From an uncultured Opitutia bacterium (lineage in GTDB: Bacteria > Verrucomicrobiota > Verrucomicrobiia > Opitutales > Opitutaceae): a stretch of DNA of 64,000 nt. Positions 34,519-43,699 of this stretch are shown here, piece by piece. Both the position numbers and the translations under genes were made by a program. The notes under the pieces were generated by a model. That model saw only the letters and a program-made list of their open reading frames with translations, was not told the DNA's origin and did not search any database. Location: NCBI GenBank assembly GCA_903855985.1, contig CAIOAO010000074.1, forward strand, positions 1 to 64,000, written 5' to 3'. Position 1 is the stretch's first letter. Every line of letters starts with the position of its first letter.

Positions 34519-35661
34519 ATGAGCCCCATTGTTAAGGTCGAAATCGGCCGCTTCGACTATGCGGTGGCGGGTGAGTTCAAGTTCTTCGCGCCCGGCCCCG
34601 ATGGCCGTGTCACCCGGCCCAGCGTGCTCGTCCGCCTGACCGATGCCGATGGCCGGACCGGCTGGGGCCAAGCCGTACCCGTGCCGGCGTGGACCTACGA
34701 GACGGTCGAGACCGTGCGCACCACGTTGCAGCATTACCTCGCACCACTACTGCTTGGACGCGACCCCGCCGACTTCGACGGCCTCCACGCCGCGATGAAC
34801 ACCGCGATCCGTCCGGCGTTTTCCACCGGCCAGCCGCTGTGCAAAGCCGCCCTCGACCTCGCTTGCCACGATCTCGCCGGCAAACAACGCGGCGTACCCG
34901 CCTGGCAACTGTTTGGTCCGCCCGATGGCGCTCGTTCCTCGCTCACCCTCAGCTGGACGGTCGCCTCGCCGAAGCCCGCCGTGATCGAGCAGCAGCTCAC
35001 CGAGGGTCACGCCCGCGGGTACCGGAATTTCAACATCAAGGTGGGTTACCCGCAGTCTGCTGAGTATGACTTGGACCTCGCGCGCCGGGTGCGCGCGTTC
35101 GCGCCGAAAGGTTTTCTCTGGGCTGACGCCAACACCGGCTACACTCCCGAACAGGCGCTCGCGATCGCGCCCAAGCTGCGCGCCGCCGGCGTGGATGTGC
35201 TGGAGTCGCCTTTGCCGCCCACCGCAATCCGCGGCTACCAGGCGCTGAAAAAGCAGGGCGCACTTCCCGTCCTCATGGACGAAGGCATCGTCGGACCCGA
35301 GGTCGCCGCCGAGTTCATCGCACTCGACCTGATGGACGGCATGGCCCTGAAACCCGCGCGCAACGCCGGCCTCCGGCCGTCCGTGCAGATCGTCAACCAG
35401 CTCCGCGCAGCCGGGTTGATGATCCTCGGCTCGGGCCTGACCGACCCCGATTTTTCCCTCGCCGCCGCCGTGCAGCTCTACGCGTGGGCCGGGCTCACGG
35501 CGCCGTGCGCGCTCAACGGTCCGCAATTCCTCGTCGACTCGCTGGTGGGCACGACGCTCGCGCCCAAGCACGACGTGCTCACCGTGCCGACCGCACCCGG
35601 ACTCGGCCTTACCCCGGATGACCGTGCCGCAGATTGCCTTGAGCGCGTGGCCGCGCTCTGA
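34519..35661 (+). CDS. enolase superfamily (mandelate racemase-like) enzyme
   Basis: This 380-residue protein has the MR/MLE capping domain plus barrel. NFNIKVGYPQ (about 173) holds the second Lys of the usual KxK pair with Asn at the first position. LWADANTGY (about 203), LESPLPPTAIRGY (about 230) and PVLMDEGI (about 255) carry acidic ligands for magnesium, and LKPARNAGLRPSVQIVNQL and MILGSGLTDPDFSLAAAVQL follow. The family abstracts a proton next to a carboxylate and includes sugar-acid dehydratases. Loss of one Lys of KxK is seen in several acid-sugar dehydratase groups. The frame opens with GTG at 34477, but the ATG at 34519 fits the family length; 34463-34503 is repeat-like (CTTTTCGTGGCC). 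Confidence 0.85.
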   Translation: MSPIVKVEIGRFDYAVAGEFKFFAPGPDGRVTRPSVLVRLTDADGRTGWGQAVPVPAWTYETVETVRTTLQHYLAPLLLGRDPADFDGLHAAMNTAIRPAFSTGQPLCKAALDLACHDLAGKQRGVPAWQLFGPPDGARSSLTLSWTVASPKPAVIEQQLTEGHARGYRNFNIKVGYPQSAEYDLDLARRVRAFAPKGFLWADANTGYTPEQALAIAPKLRAAGVDVLESPLPPTAIRGYQALKKQGALPVLMDEGIVGPEVAAEFIALDLMDGMALKPARNAGLRPSVQIVNQLRAAGLMILGSGLTDPDFSLAAAVQLYAWAGLTAPCALNGPQFLVDSLVGTTLAPKHDVLTVPTAPGLGLTPDDRAADCLERVAAL

Positions 35662-35676
35662 TCCGCCCTCCGCTGG

Positions 35677-38600
35677 ATGTTATCTTCCCACCCACGTCTC
35701 CGCCTGCTGCTGAAATTTTCCGCGGGCCTGGTCGCCGTCGCCGTTGTGCTCACGGGTTTCATGGTCGCGACCGCCGCCCTCTTCCGGCCCGACCTCACGC
35801 ACCGTCCGGCCATGCCCTCGGCCGCGGAAGCCAGCGCCGCGCAAACCGCCCGCGCCGCCCGGGTTGATCCCGACCACCCCCAGGTTATCTGGCGCGATGT
35901 CAATTATGCCGAGGGCGCGCGCGCTGCGTGGTGGCCGAAGCACGAGTCGCCCATCCTGGCCGAGCTTGTGCACGAGGGCAAACTGCCGCCCCTCGCCCAG
36001 CGCGTCGGCCCGGAGCCGCTGGTGCTGGGGGGCGTGGATGGACTCGGCCGCTACGGCGGCACTTGGCACCGCGTGGCGATCAACCCCGAGGATCTGGAGG
36101 GTATCATCCCCACCCGCCTGTCCTACGTGTCGCTCGTGCGCTGGTCGCCGGAGGGTTATCCGGTCGTGCCGCATCTCGCCAAATCCTGGACCGTGTCGCC
36201 CGACCAGCGCGTGTGGACGTTCACCCTGCGCCGCGGCCTGCGTTGGTCCGACGGGCATCCGTTCACCGCCGGCGACATCATGTTCTGGTGGCAGCAGGAG
36301 GTGCTCTACTTCAAGTCCGACACCCTCACCGATCCCAGCTTCATGCGGCAGTCCGGCAAACTCGGCCAGATCGAGCAGCTGGATGACCTCACGCTGCGCT
36401 TTAGCTTTGCCGAGCCCAACGGCCTATTCCTCGAGAAGCTCGCCAGCGCGGTGGATTATTTCCGCCCCGCGCACTACCTGAGGAAATTTCACCCGGCGTT
36501 CGGCGACCCGCAGTTCATCGCCGACACGATGCGGGCGATGAACCTCCCGAGTCCCCAGGCCGTCTACAAGCGCATCCAGCACCGCCTCAATCCGGAGCAT
36601 CCGCGCCTTTGGCCGTGGATCTACTGCGACTACCGGCCGTCCGCGCCGCAGGCGCTCGTGCGCAACCCGTACTATTTCGCCGTCGACCCCGCCGGCAACC
36701 AGTTGCCCTACCTCGACCGGGTGCTGATTGACGTGAAGGACCAGGCCGTGATTTCCGCCGCCGCCACCGGCGGGGAAATCTCCATGCAGCTCCGCCACCT
36801 CACCTTCGAGGATTACACCCTGCTCGCTTCCGAGGCGCCGCGCCGGGGTTACCGCCTGCTGCACTGGTACAACGCCACGCGCACCATGGCGCAGATCAGC
36901 CCCAACCAAAACCGCCTGGTCGATCCGGCCCGGCCCGAGACGGCGTGGAAGCACCGCCTGCTGAATGAAAAAACCTTCCGCCAGGCGCTGTCGCTCGCGA
37001 TCAACCGCCCGGAGATCATCGCCGCGGTGTACAACGGTGTCGGCGAGCCCGCCCAAAATTCCCCGGGCCCCGACTCGCCGTACGGCCACGAACGTCACTT
37101 TCACTCGTTCACTGCCTTTGATCCCGCCCGCGCCAACTCGCTGCTCGACGGCCTGCGGCTCGCGCACCGCGACCGGGAGGGCTTCCGGACTTTTCCCGAC
37201 GGCTCGCGCATGACGTGGTTCCTCAACCTCGCGAGCAGCTTCCCCCCGGACGCCGCCCAGTTTGTGGCCGACCAGTGGTCCCACGTGGGACTCCGCACGA
37301 TCGTACAGATCCATGTCCGCACACTCTGGCAGGTCGAGCAGGCCGGGCTGGAGCATGATTTTACCTTCTGGCCGGGGCTGGAGGAATTCATGCCGATGCT
37401 CGAGCCGCGCTATTACGTGCCGGTCAACGGCTCATCGTTCTTCGCCCCCGCCTGGGGCCGTTGGTACCAGCACGGCGGCCTGCAGGGCAGTCCCGAGGCC
37501 ACCCGCCCCGGACTCGAGGCGCCGCCGCCCGGCCATCCGGCCCGCCGGGCCATGGAGCTTTACGATCTCGCGCAGACCGCGCCCACCGCCGCCGCCCGGG
37601 TGGACTACTTTCGCCAGATTCTTGATCTCGCCGCTGAAAACATCTGGTCCATCAACATCGCCACCGCCCCGCCCGGGCTCGTCGTGGTAAAGGACGGCTT
37701 CCGCAACGTCCCGGTTCGCGCGCTCTCAGGCTATTTCTACATGACGCCGGGCAACACCGGCCTCGAAACGTACTTCTGGGACACGCCGAACGACACACCC
37801 GCCGCCGTAGCGCAGATCAAGCACTCCATCGCCGAGCCCTCGCTGCTGCCCCGCTCCGCCGCCGGTCGCGCCGCCGCGGCGGCTTCCGGTTCCACGGCCG
37901 GGTCCTGGATCCTTTGGGCGCTTTCGCTCGGCGCGGTGGTGGCCTTTGGCTTTGTGGCCGCGCGCCACCCGTTCCTCTGGCGGCGCGTGCTCGTGCTGGT
38001 CCCCACGCTCCTGGTGATCTCGGTCATCGTCTTCACCATCGTCCAGCTGCCGCCGGGCGATTTCATCACTTCCAAGACCCTCGAGCTCTCGCTCAACGGC
38101 GATGCCAACGCCGGCGCCCAGCTGGCGGATCTCCGCAAGACCTTCCGTTTCGATGAGCCCGCCTGGTCCCAGTACCTGCACTGGATGGGCTTTTCCTGGT
38201 TTGTGCACTTCGACCCCGCCGACACCGGGCTGCTGCAGGGCAATCTCGGCCGCTCCATGGAGAGCAGCCTGCCGGTGAATGAAATCCTCGGCGACCGGCT
38301 GCTGCTGACCTTCGTGATCTCGGTGCTCACGATCCTGTTCACCTGGGTCCTCGCGATTCCCATTGGCATTTACTCCGCGGTGCGGCGCTACACCTGGGGC
38401 GACTACGGGCTCACCCTGCTCGGTTTCATCGGCATGTCCGTGCCACCGTTCCTGCTCGCGCTGGTGCTGATGTGGGCGAGCACGGAGTATCTCGGCATCA
38501 GCGTTTCCGGCCTCTTCAGCATGCACTACGCCGCCGACCCCGCCTGGTCCTGGGGCAAGGTCGTGGACCTGTTCCAGCACGTCTGGGTGGCCGTCATCGT

Positions 38601-38997
38601 GCTCGGCGTCGGCAGCACCGCCGTGATGGTGCGCGTGATGCGCGCCAACCTGCTCGACGAGCTGAAAAAACCCTACGTCGTCGCCGCCCGCGCCAAGGGC
38701 GTACGGCCGCTCAAGCTCCTCCTGAAATATCCCGTGCGCATCGCCCTCAACCCCTTTGTCTCCAGCTTGGGCGCGTTGTTTCCAACTCTCATCTCCGGGG
38801 GCGCCATCGTCGCCCTCGTGCTCAGCCTGCCGACGATCGGGCCGATGCTGATGCTGGCCCTGCTCAACGAGGACACTTACTTCGCCGCCTCGATGCTCAT
38901 GATCCTGAGCGTGCTCGGCGCCGTCGGCACGCTGCTGAGCGACCTGCTGCTGCTCTGGCTCGACCCGCGCATCCGTTTCCAGGGAGGGCGCCGATGA
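35677..38997 (+). CDS. fused family 5 solute-binding protein and DppB-like ABC permease
   Basis: This 1106-residue protein joins two transporter parts. An N-terminal hydrophobic segment (about 10-33) leads to a periplasmic family 5 substrate-binding domain (about 80-700; for example VPHLAKSWTVSPDQRVWTFT and LRRGLRWSDGHPFTAGDIMF). Near 745-762 an extra helix (ILWALSLGAVVAFGFVAARH) brings the chain back to the cytoplasm. The C-terminal 340 residues are a complete DppB-type permease: VLVPTLLVISVIVFTIVQLP, a periplasmic loop with GNLGRS, five more helices and the EAA loop YVVAARAKGVRPLKLLLKYP. Family 5 importers carry peptides or, in several bacteria, oligosaccharides; the location favours an oligosaccharide. 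It overlaps the DppC-like gene by four bases. No ATPase gene is nearby. Confidence 0.9.
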   Translation: MLSSHPRLRLLLKFSAGLVAVAVVLTGFMVATAALFRPDLTHRPAMPSAAEASAAQTARAARVDPDHPQVIWRDVNYAEGARAAWWPKHESPILAELVHEGKLPPLAQRVGPEPLVLGGVDGLGRYGGTWHRVAINPEDLEGIIPTRLSYVSLVRWSPEGYPVVPHLAKSWTVSPDQRVWTFTLRRGLRWSDGHPFTAGDIMFWWQQEVLYFKSDTLTDPSFMRQSGKLGQIEQLDDLTLRFSFAEPNGLFLEKLASAVDYFRPAHYLRKFHPAFGDPQFIADTMRAMNLPSPQAVYKRIQHRLNPEHPRLWPWIYCDYRPSAPQALVRNPYYFAVDPAGNQLPYLDRVLIDVKDQAVISAAATGGEISMQLRHLTFEDYTLLASEAPRRGYRLLHWYNATRTMAQISPNQNRLVDPARPETAWKHRLLNEKTFRQALSLAINRPEIIAAVYNGVGEPAQNSPGPDSPYGHERHFHSFTAFDPARANSLLDGLRLAHRDREGFRTFPDGSRMTWFLNLASSFPPDAAQFVADQWSHVGLRTIVQIHVRTLWQVEQAGLEHDFTFWPGLEEFMPMLEPRYYVPVNGSSFFAPAWGRWYQHGGLQGSPEATRPGLEAPPPGHPARRAMELYDLAQTAPTAAARVDYFRQILDLAAENIWSINIATAPPGLVVVKDGFRNVPVRALSGYFYMTPGNTGLETYFWDTPNDTPAAVAQIKHSIAEPSLLPRSAAGRAAAAASGSTAGSWILWALSLGAVVAFGFVAARHPFLWRRVLVLVPTLLVISVIVFTIVQLPPGDFITSKTLELSLNGDANAGAQLADLRKTFRFDEPAWSQYLHWMGFSWFVHFDPADTGLLQGNLGRSMESSLPVNEILGDRLLLTFVISVLTILFTWVLAIPIGIYSAVRRYTWGDYGLTLLGFIGMSVPPFLLALVLMWASTEYLGISVSGLFSMHYAADPAWSWGKVVDLFQHVWVAVIVLGVGSTAVMVRVMRANLLDELKKPYVVAARAKGVRPLKLLLKYPVRIALNPFVSSLGALFPTLISGGAIVALVLSLPTIGPMLMLALLNEDTYFAASMLMILSVLGAVGTLLSDLLLLWLDPRIRFQGGRR

Positions 38998-40139
38998 ATG
39001 CCTCCACCGCACCCATCGTTCCCGCCGCGCGTCCCGAGTCGGTCCGCTCGCCGTGGGACCTCACCATCCGCCGTTTCGCCCGGCACCGGCTCGGCCTCGC
39101 CGCGTTCTTCCTCCTCTGCCTGTTCTACCTCATGGCCATCGGCTGCGAGTTCTTCGCGCCGATCACGCGCGAGTGGCGTGACCTGCGCCACTCGTACTGT
39201 CCGCCACAGCCCGTCCACTTCTCGTTCGCCGAAGGCCTGCACACGGGTGCGATGCGGCGGCTCGACAACCCCGTCACGTTCGCGCGCACCTACCTCGAGG
39301 ATGCCAGCGTGTCGGTTCCGCTCGGGTTCTTCGTCCGCGGCGAGCCTTACCAACTGCTCGGTTTTATCCCGCTCGAGCGGCATTTCTTCGGCGTGGATCG
39401 CGCCCAGCTCGCCGCCCTGGGCCGCGGCACCGACCCGGACGCCGTGTTTTACCTGCTCGGCGCCGACAAATACGGTCGCGATGTCCTCTCCCGCCTCATC
39501 TACGGTGCGCGCATCAGCCTTTCGGTCGGGCTCATCTCCATCGTGGTGACCTTTTTCCTGGGCATCGTGCTCGGCGGTATCTCGGGCTACGTCGGCGGCG
39601 GCTGGGACAACCTCATCCAGCGTGGCATCGAGGTGATCAACGCCCTGCCCCAGCTCCCGCTCTGGCTCGCCATCGGCGCGATCTTCCCGGCCGACTGGTC
39701 GCCACTCACGGTTTATTTCTGCGTCACGGTCGCGCTCAGCCTCTTCAGCTGGACCGGCCTCGCCCGCGTGGTCCGCGGCAAGATCCTCGCCTTGCGCGAG
39801 GAGGATTATGCGATGGCGGCGCGCTTGCTCGGTGCCAGCCACGCCCGCGTGCTGTTCCGCCACCTCGTGCCCGGCTTCGCCAGCCACATCATCGTCACGC
39901 TCACGCTATCCGTCCCCGGCATGATCCTTGGTGAAACGGTGCTGAGTTTCCTCGGACTCGGTCTGCGCCCGCCCATCGTGAGCTGGGGCGTAATGCTGCA
40001 GGACTGCCAGAACCTGCAGACCGTCGGCCACTACCCGTGGCTGATGGCCCCCGCGCTGTTCATCATCCTGACGATCCTCGGCTTCAACTTCGCCGGCGAC
40101 GCCCTCCGCGACGCCGCGGATCCGTACAGCGACCGGTAG
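38994..40139 (+). CDS. DppC-like ABC transporter permease
   Basis: This 381-residue partner of the fused binding protein/permease starts at the ATG of an ATGA overlap (38994). The first helix is LGLAAFFLLCLFYLMAIGCE (about 32-51). An unusually long periplasmic loop follows (about 55-160), ending in the family signature YLLGADKYGRDVLSRLIYGA, then five helices. The EAA loop is DYAMAARLLGASHARVLFRH (about 262) and the C-terminus reads GFNFAGDALRDAADPYSDR. DppC proteins are usually about 300 residues; the extra length is in the first periplasmic loop and may contact the tethered binding domain. The following gap holds paired hairpins. Confidence 0.92.
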   Translation: MNASTAPIVPAARPESVRSPWDLTIRRFARHRLGLAAFFLLCLFYLMAIGCEFFAPITREWRDLRHSYCPPQPVHFSFAEGLHTGAMRRLDNPVTFARTYLEDASVSVPLGFFVRGEPYQLLGFIPLERHFFGVDRAQLAALGRGTDPDAVFYLLGADKYGRDVLSRLIYGARISLSVGLISIVVTFFLGIVLGGISGYVGGGWDNLIQRGIEVINALPQLPLWLAIGAIFPADWSPLTVYFCVTVALSLFSWTGLARVVRGKILALREEDYAMAARLLGASHARVLFRHLVPGFASHIIVTLTLSVPGMILGETVLSFLGLGLRPPIVSWGVMLQDCQNLQTVGHYPWLMAPALFIILTILGFNFAGDALRDAADPYSDR

Positions 40140-40142
40140 TCC

Positions 40143-40227
40143 AAGGCAGGTCGGGACTACGACCCGCCTTTTCCGACGTAAGTGCGAGCGAACCCGCGAC
40201 CAACAAGGCGGGTCAAAGACCCGCCCT
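40143..40227. terminator. paired hairpins between convergent genes, candidate bidirectional terminator
   Basis: Two hairpins use the same words: AAGGCAGGTCG/CGACCCGCCTT (40143-40170), and GGCGGGTC AAA GACCCGCC (40207-40225, perfect). The outer halves can also pair with each other. They lie between the DppC-like gene (ends 40139) and the PhyH gene (ends 40231). T runs are weak, so termination is inference. Confidence 0.65.
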
Positions 40228-40230
40228 ACT

Positions 40231-41151
40231 TTACTTGCTCTTCTCCAGCTTCGCGTAATCGCAACCGATGAACAGCCCGTCGGGGCCCGCGAACTTGCGG
40301 CGGTATTCCTCCTGCGGGGCGATCTGGGTCGCCGCGCTCTGGTAGTGGAACTGCAGTGCCCGCCGGCGCAGGTCGGAGTTGTTCACCGGCGTCTCGTGCG
40401 GCAGCAGACCGTGGAAAATCAACACGCCGCCGGGTGGCAGCTCGATCGGCACCGCGTCGGCGGGATTGATTTCCTGGGTGATAATCTCGCAGTCCACCTT
40501 AGACCACTCGTGCTTGCGCGGTCCCTGGCGATGACCGCCGGGGATCACGTGCATGCAGCCGTTGGCCACCGTCGCCCGGTCGAGCGCGATCCACACGCCG
40601 CAGACACCGTCGAACCGGTTGACTTCAAAATACGCGAGGTCCTGGTGCCAGGGTTTCTCTGCCCCGCCGTTCGCCGGCTTGCACAGGGCCATGCTCGAGT
40701 AGGGCCGGAAGCCCTCGCCGAGCACCGCCGCCAGCAGCGCCTGCAGCCGCGGATGCTGGTGCGCGAGGAAGTCGTAGATCGGCAGCTCTTTCGCGTAGGA
40801 ATGAAATTTCCGGATATTGTCCGCCAGCTCGTCCAACCGGTCTGGCCGCGCCTCGTACGTGCCCTCGACCTGGAAATGAAAATCTGACGTCCGGCTTTTG
40901 AAAAGCATGCCGCGGCCGTTCTTGATCGCCTTGCCGTACGTGCCGATGCCGCCGACGTGCTCCGTCAACGCCTCGTTGAACGCATACTTGTGCACCAGCT
41001 GGTTGATGCCGTCCGACGCCTCCTTCACTTCCTGCGGCGTCAGCACCGACGTGAACGCGAGATAACCTTCCTCGTGGTACCGCTGGACCATCGCGGCGTC
41101 GGGCCGGTCCGGCAGCGTCGCATAGATCGCGGGTAATTTCGCGGCGTTCAT
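40231..41151 (-). CDS. phytanoyl-CoA dioxygenase (PhyH) family protein
   Basis: This 306-residue protein is a Fe(II)/2-oxoglutarate-dependent oxygenase of the PhyH family. The iron ligands are visible: the HxD motif in KPWHQDLAYFEVN (about 180) and the distal His in LIFHGLLPHETPVNNSD (about 245), followed by the Arg of DLRRRALQFHYQS for 2-oxoglutarate. Such bacterial proteins hydroxylate small molecules; substrates are mostly unknown. It lies 12 bp downstream of a GH36 gene and in line with a Gfo/Idh/MocA gene on the minus strand, so a role in modifying a sugar-derived compound is plausible. A second PhyH protein is encoded at 49624-50466. Confidence 0.87.
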   Translation of the reverse strand: MNAAKLPAIYATLPDRPDAAMVQRYHEEGYLAFTSVLTPQEVKEASDGINQLVHKYAFNEALTEHVGGIGTYGKAIKNGRGMLFKSRTSDFHFQVEGTYEARPDRLDELADNIRKFHSYAKELPIYDFLAHQHPRLQALLAAVLGEGFRPYSSMALCKPANGGAEKPWHQDLAYFEVNRFDGVCGVWIALDRATVANGCMHVIPGGHRQGPRKHEWSKVDCEIITQEINPADAVPIELPPGGVLIFHGLLPHETPVNNSDLRRRALQFHYQSAATQIAPQEEYRRKFAGPDGLFIGCDYAKLEKSK

Positions 41152-41163
41152 GGCGACCCCTGT

Positions 41164-43611
41164 TCAAAACCGAACCGACCAGCTTGTCACGCCCGCCGTG
41201 GCCGTGAGCGGAAGTTTCCGCACCCCGCCTTCATCCGGCACGCCGGCGATCATGATAAAACCCGTCTCGCCTTTCGGCCGCAGGAGTTTCCCGGACAGCG
41301 TGCGCGTCCGCGCCTCCCACTGCACGTCCGCCAGCTCGCGTCCGCCGCTCTGGTGAAAACTTGTCCCCACCGGCCAGGGGTGCGGCCGCGGCCGGCGCAG
41401 CACGACCAGCTTCACCGCCGGGCCGTGGAAACCGATATCCAGCAACCCCGGACCCGATTCCTGAATCGGATGCGCAAAATCACCGGGATGTCGGTAATCC
41501 CCCGCCGGCCGCTGCGCCCGCGGGATTTCACCGAGGAACTGGCCCGACCAGAATTCGTAGGCCCAAAATTTAGCGTCCGCCGGCAGCCCCAGCCGCGTCA
41601 GCTCCACCTGGTAGCGCCGCGCGAGATTCACCCCCGAGCCGATCTCGGTTGGCGGTTCCGTCCAGTTGACGACCGCCACGAGCGTCCATTCGTCCCAATC
41701 CGTGCGCACCGGCAACACCCAGAGGCTGGCCCCCGCCGGCTCGCGCTCGCTGGGTGACTCCAGCGCGATCAGCGCCGCGGTCTTCGGGTCCGTTTTCTCC
41801 TTCGACTTGATGAGGGTCAGGTACGGCAGCGTGCCGGTCTTGATCGGATGAAACAAATCCACGGGCCGGGCCGGCGTGTTATTCGGCGGCAGCGTGGCCA
41901 GCAGCACCGCCCAGCGGTCCTCCGGCAGCACGGTCAGGTCGTCGCCAATGTCCACGTGCCCCGCCCCCATGAACGTGATCGTCGCGCGCAGCCGCGCCTC
42001 CTCCAGCGTGCCGGGCAGGCCGACGACGAAACACGACGGCTGCTGCAGTGCCCAGCGGGACTTGAACAGGTGGCAGGCGTAGCTCGTGTACACTTCCCTC
42101 AGGTGACGCCACCCAAGCCCCGTGTTGCCCGTGTCCAGGTTTGCGTAGTTCACGCCCGCGATTCCGGCCGCAGCGAGATCCGTGCCCGAGCAATCGATCA
42201 TCAGCGCCTTTTCGCCGGTGGAATCGAGGGCCTCCTGCGCGATGCGAAAGGCCGTTCGCACCGCCTCGCGCGCCCGCGGGTTGACCTGCCGCGGATCGTG
42301 CCGCCCGCGGAGCTTCTCGCCCGTCACGATGCCCGCAAAATCCCATTTTACATAGCGCACGCCCTGCTGCGCCAGCGCGGTGAAGTTTTCCCGCAACCAC
42401 TCCTGCGCCCCCGGATGCGACACATCCAGCGCGTACACCGGACAGAACGGCTCCCAGAACCAGTGGTAATTGACGAACGGCTTCCCATCGGCACCGCGCA
42501 GCAGCCACTCCGGATGCGCCTTCGCCACCGGATGCGTGTCCGCCACGCACAGCACGCCCACCCAGACCCCGAGCTCGAACGTCTCCTTCCGCAACTCGCC
42601 GCTCAGCCAGCCGAGACCGTGTGCAAAACGCTCGTTGGTCTCGAAGTACGTCGGGATGTTGTCCTTCTCCCAGCCGAGATCGAGCTGCAGGTACTTCAGC
42701 CCGAGTTGGTCGAGGTGACGCGTCCGCGCCGCGCGCGCATTCGCGAGCACGTTTTTTTCGCTCACCCCGAGCCGGTACGGATACCAGCTGCACCAGTTCG
42801 CGAGCGGCGGCGGCGGCGGGGCAAAGCCGTTGCGCGCCTGGATCCGGTCACCGTGCGCGTCGAGCAGCGCCTGCGGGTCCGGCCCCGCCTCGAGTACAAA
42901 ATCACCCAGCGCCAGCGTCTCACCCGGCTGGACCGGATAATCCCCGCCATCAAAATCCACCGTGAACCGGCGGAACGGCGGCACTTTCACGGGCCGGGTG
43001 ATTTTCGTTCCGCTGGCGCTAGCCACTTTCACCCCTCCGTCCACGTTGTTGGTCCCCGACACCAGCTTCCCCGCCGCCGGTTTCATCCGGCCCGTCAAAT
43101 TCGGCAGCCACCGGTCCACTGTTTCGAAGCCCACCAGCAGCCCGCTTCTCGTGGCCGGGTTATAGAAGACCACATGGTTCTGGGAGACGAATCCGCCCAC
43201 GGTGCCGTCCAGTGCCTTGAGCTGGTCGCTACCCGTCACCATCTGCCGCGGCGTGCGCACCCGGCCCATGTAGGCATTCTGTTCCAGGATCCTCACCGCA
43301 TCGGGCTTGGGTCCGAGCGCGAGCCGCGCGCATTCGAAGAGCGTCACCTGGTTCACCGCCACCGCCTGAGTGGCCAGATTGTGCAGGCTGCTCGTGATCC
43401 GGACCCGACCGGACATTTCCTGGTCAAATACCTGCCGTAGCTCCACCTTTCCACTGCGCCACGTGGCCGTGCGCTGCTTCGCGGAGCCCTTGATCCCGAC
43501 GAAGCGCAGCGGGGCGGTCCGGCCGTCCAGCGTGAGCTTGGGCCCGCCTGGCCCCGCTTCAAATCCACCCGCGGCCCACGTAATTTTCCCCGCCTTAATG
43601 GTGATTTTCAT
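41164..43611 (-). CDS. GH36 alpha-galactosidase-like enzyme, cytoplasmic
   Basis: This 815-residue protein matches glycoside hydrolase family 36, which removes alpha-galactosyl residues such as those of raffinose-type sugars. An N-terminal beta-supersandwich (about 1-270) precedes the TIM barrel. The barrel has NWCSWYPYRLGVSEKNVLAN (about 280), LKYLQLDLGWEKD, the nucleophile Asp in YVKWDFAG (about 422) and the acid/base Asp region LMIDCSGTDLA (about 475). No signal peptide is visible. A palindrome TTTCACTTA-A-TAAGTGAAA lies 33 bp upstream of the ATG. The enzyme leads the PhyH gene by 12 bp. The C-terminal domain (about 620-815) contains NWTEPPTEIGSGVNL. Confidence 0.87.
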   Translation of the reverse strand: MKITIKAGKITWAAGGFEAGPGGPKLTLDGRTAPLRFVGIKGSAKQRTATWRSGKVELRQVFDQEMSGRVRITSSLHNLATQAVAVNQVTLFECARLALGPKPDAVRILEQNAYMGRVRTPRQMVTGSDQLKALDGTVGGFVSQNHVVFYNPATRSGLLVGFETVDRWLPNLTGRMKPAAGKLVSGTNNVDGGVKVASASGTKITRPVKVPPFRRFTVDFDGGDYPVQPGETLALGDFVLEAGPDPQALLDAHGDRIQARNGFAPPPPPLANWCSWYPYRLGVSEKNVLANARAARTRHLDQLGLKYLQLDLGWEKDNIPTYFETNERFAHGLGWLSGELRKETFELGVWVGVLCVADTHPVAKAHPEWLLRGADGKPFVNYHWFWEPFCPVYALDVSHPGAQEWLRENFTALAQQGVRYVKWDFAGIVTGEKLRGRHDPRQVNPRAREAVRTAFRIAQEALDSTGEKALMIDCSGTDLAAAGIAGVNYANLDTGNTGLGWRHLREVYTSYACHLFKSRWALQQPSCFVVGLPGTLEEARLRATITFMGAGHVDIGDDLTVLPEDRWAVLLATLPPNNTPARPVDLFHPIKTGTLPYLTLIKSKEKTDPKTAALIALESPSEREPAGASLWVLPVRTDWDEWTLVAVVNWTEPPTEIGSGVNLARRYQVELTRLGLPADAKFWAYEFWSGQFLGEIPRAQRPAGDYRHPGDFAHPIQESGPGLLDIGFHGPAVKLVVLRRPRPHPWPVGTSFHQSGGRELADVQWEARTRTLSGKLLRPKGETGFIMIAGVPDEGGVRKLPLTATAGVTSWSVRF

Positions 43612-43643
43612 GGCTAAGAGGGGCGCCGGCCGTTCCGCGTCGA

Positions 43644-43662
43644 TTTCACTTAATAAGTGAAA
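43644..43662. promoter_or_regulatory. AT-rich palindrome upstream of the GH36 gene, candidate operator
   Basis: The perfect 9-bp arms TTTCACTTA and TAAGTGAAA around one base stand out in GC-rich surroundings. They lie 33-51 bp upstream of the GH36 start codon (minus strand). The spacing and dyad symmetry fit a repressor or activator site; no regulator is adjacent. Confidence 0.45.
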
Positions 43663-43699
43663 ACGACAGGGCGGGGCGCGGGCAGTGGGGTGTGGGCGA

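Noticed and set aside
41848-43440. 530-codon plus-strand frame opposite the GH36 gene, and similar long frames at 2667-4001, 4115-5311, 16500-17891 and 61544-63388
   Set aside because: All are antisense or out-of-frame shadows of well-supported genes, rich in Arg/His/Pro/Gln, with no motifs.
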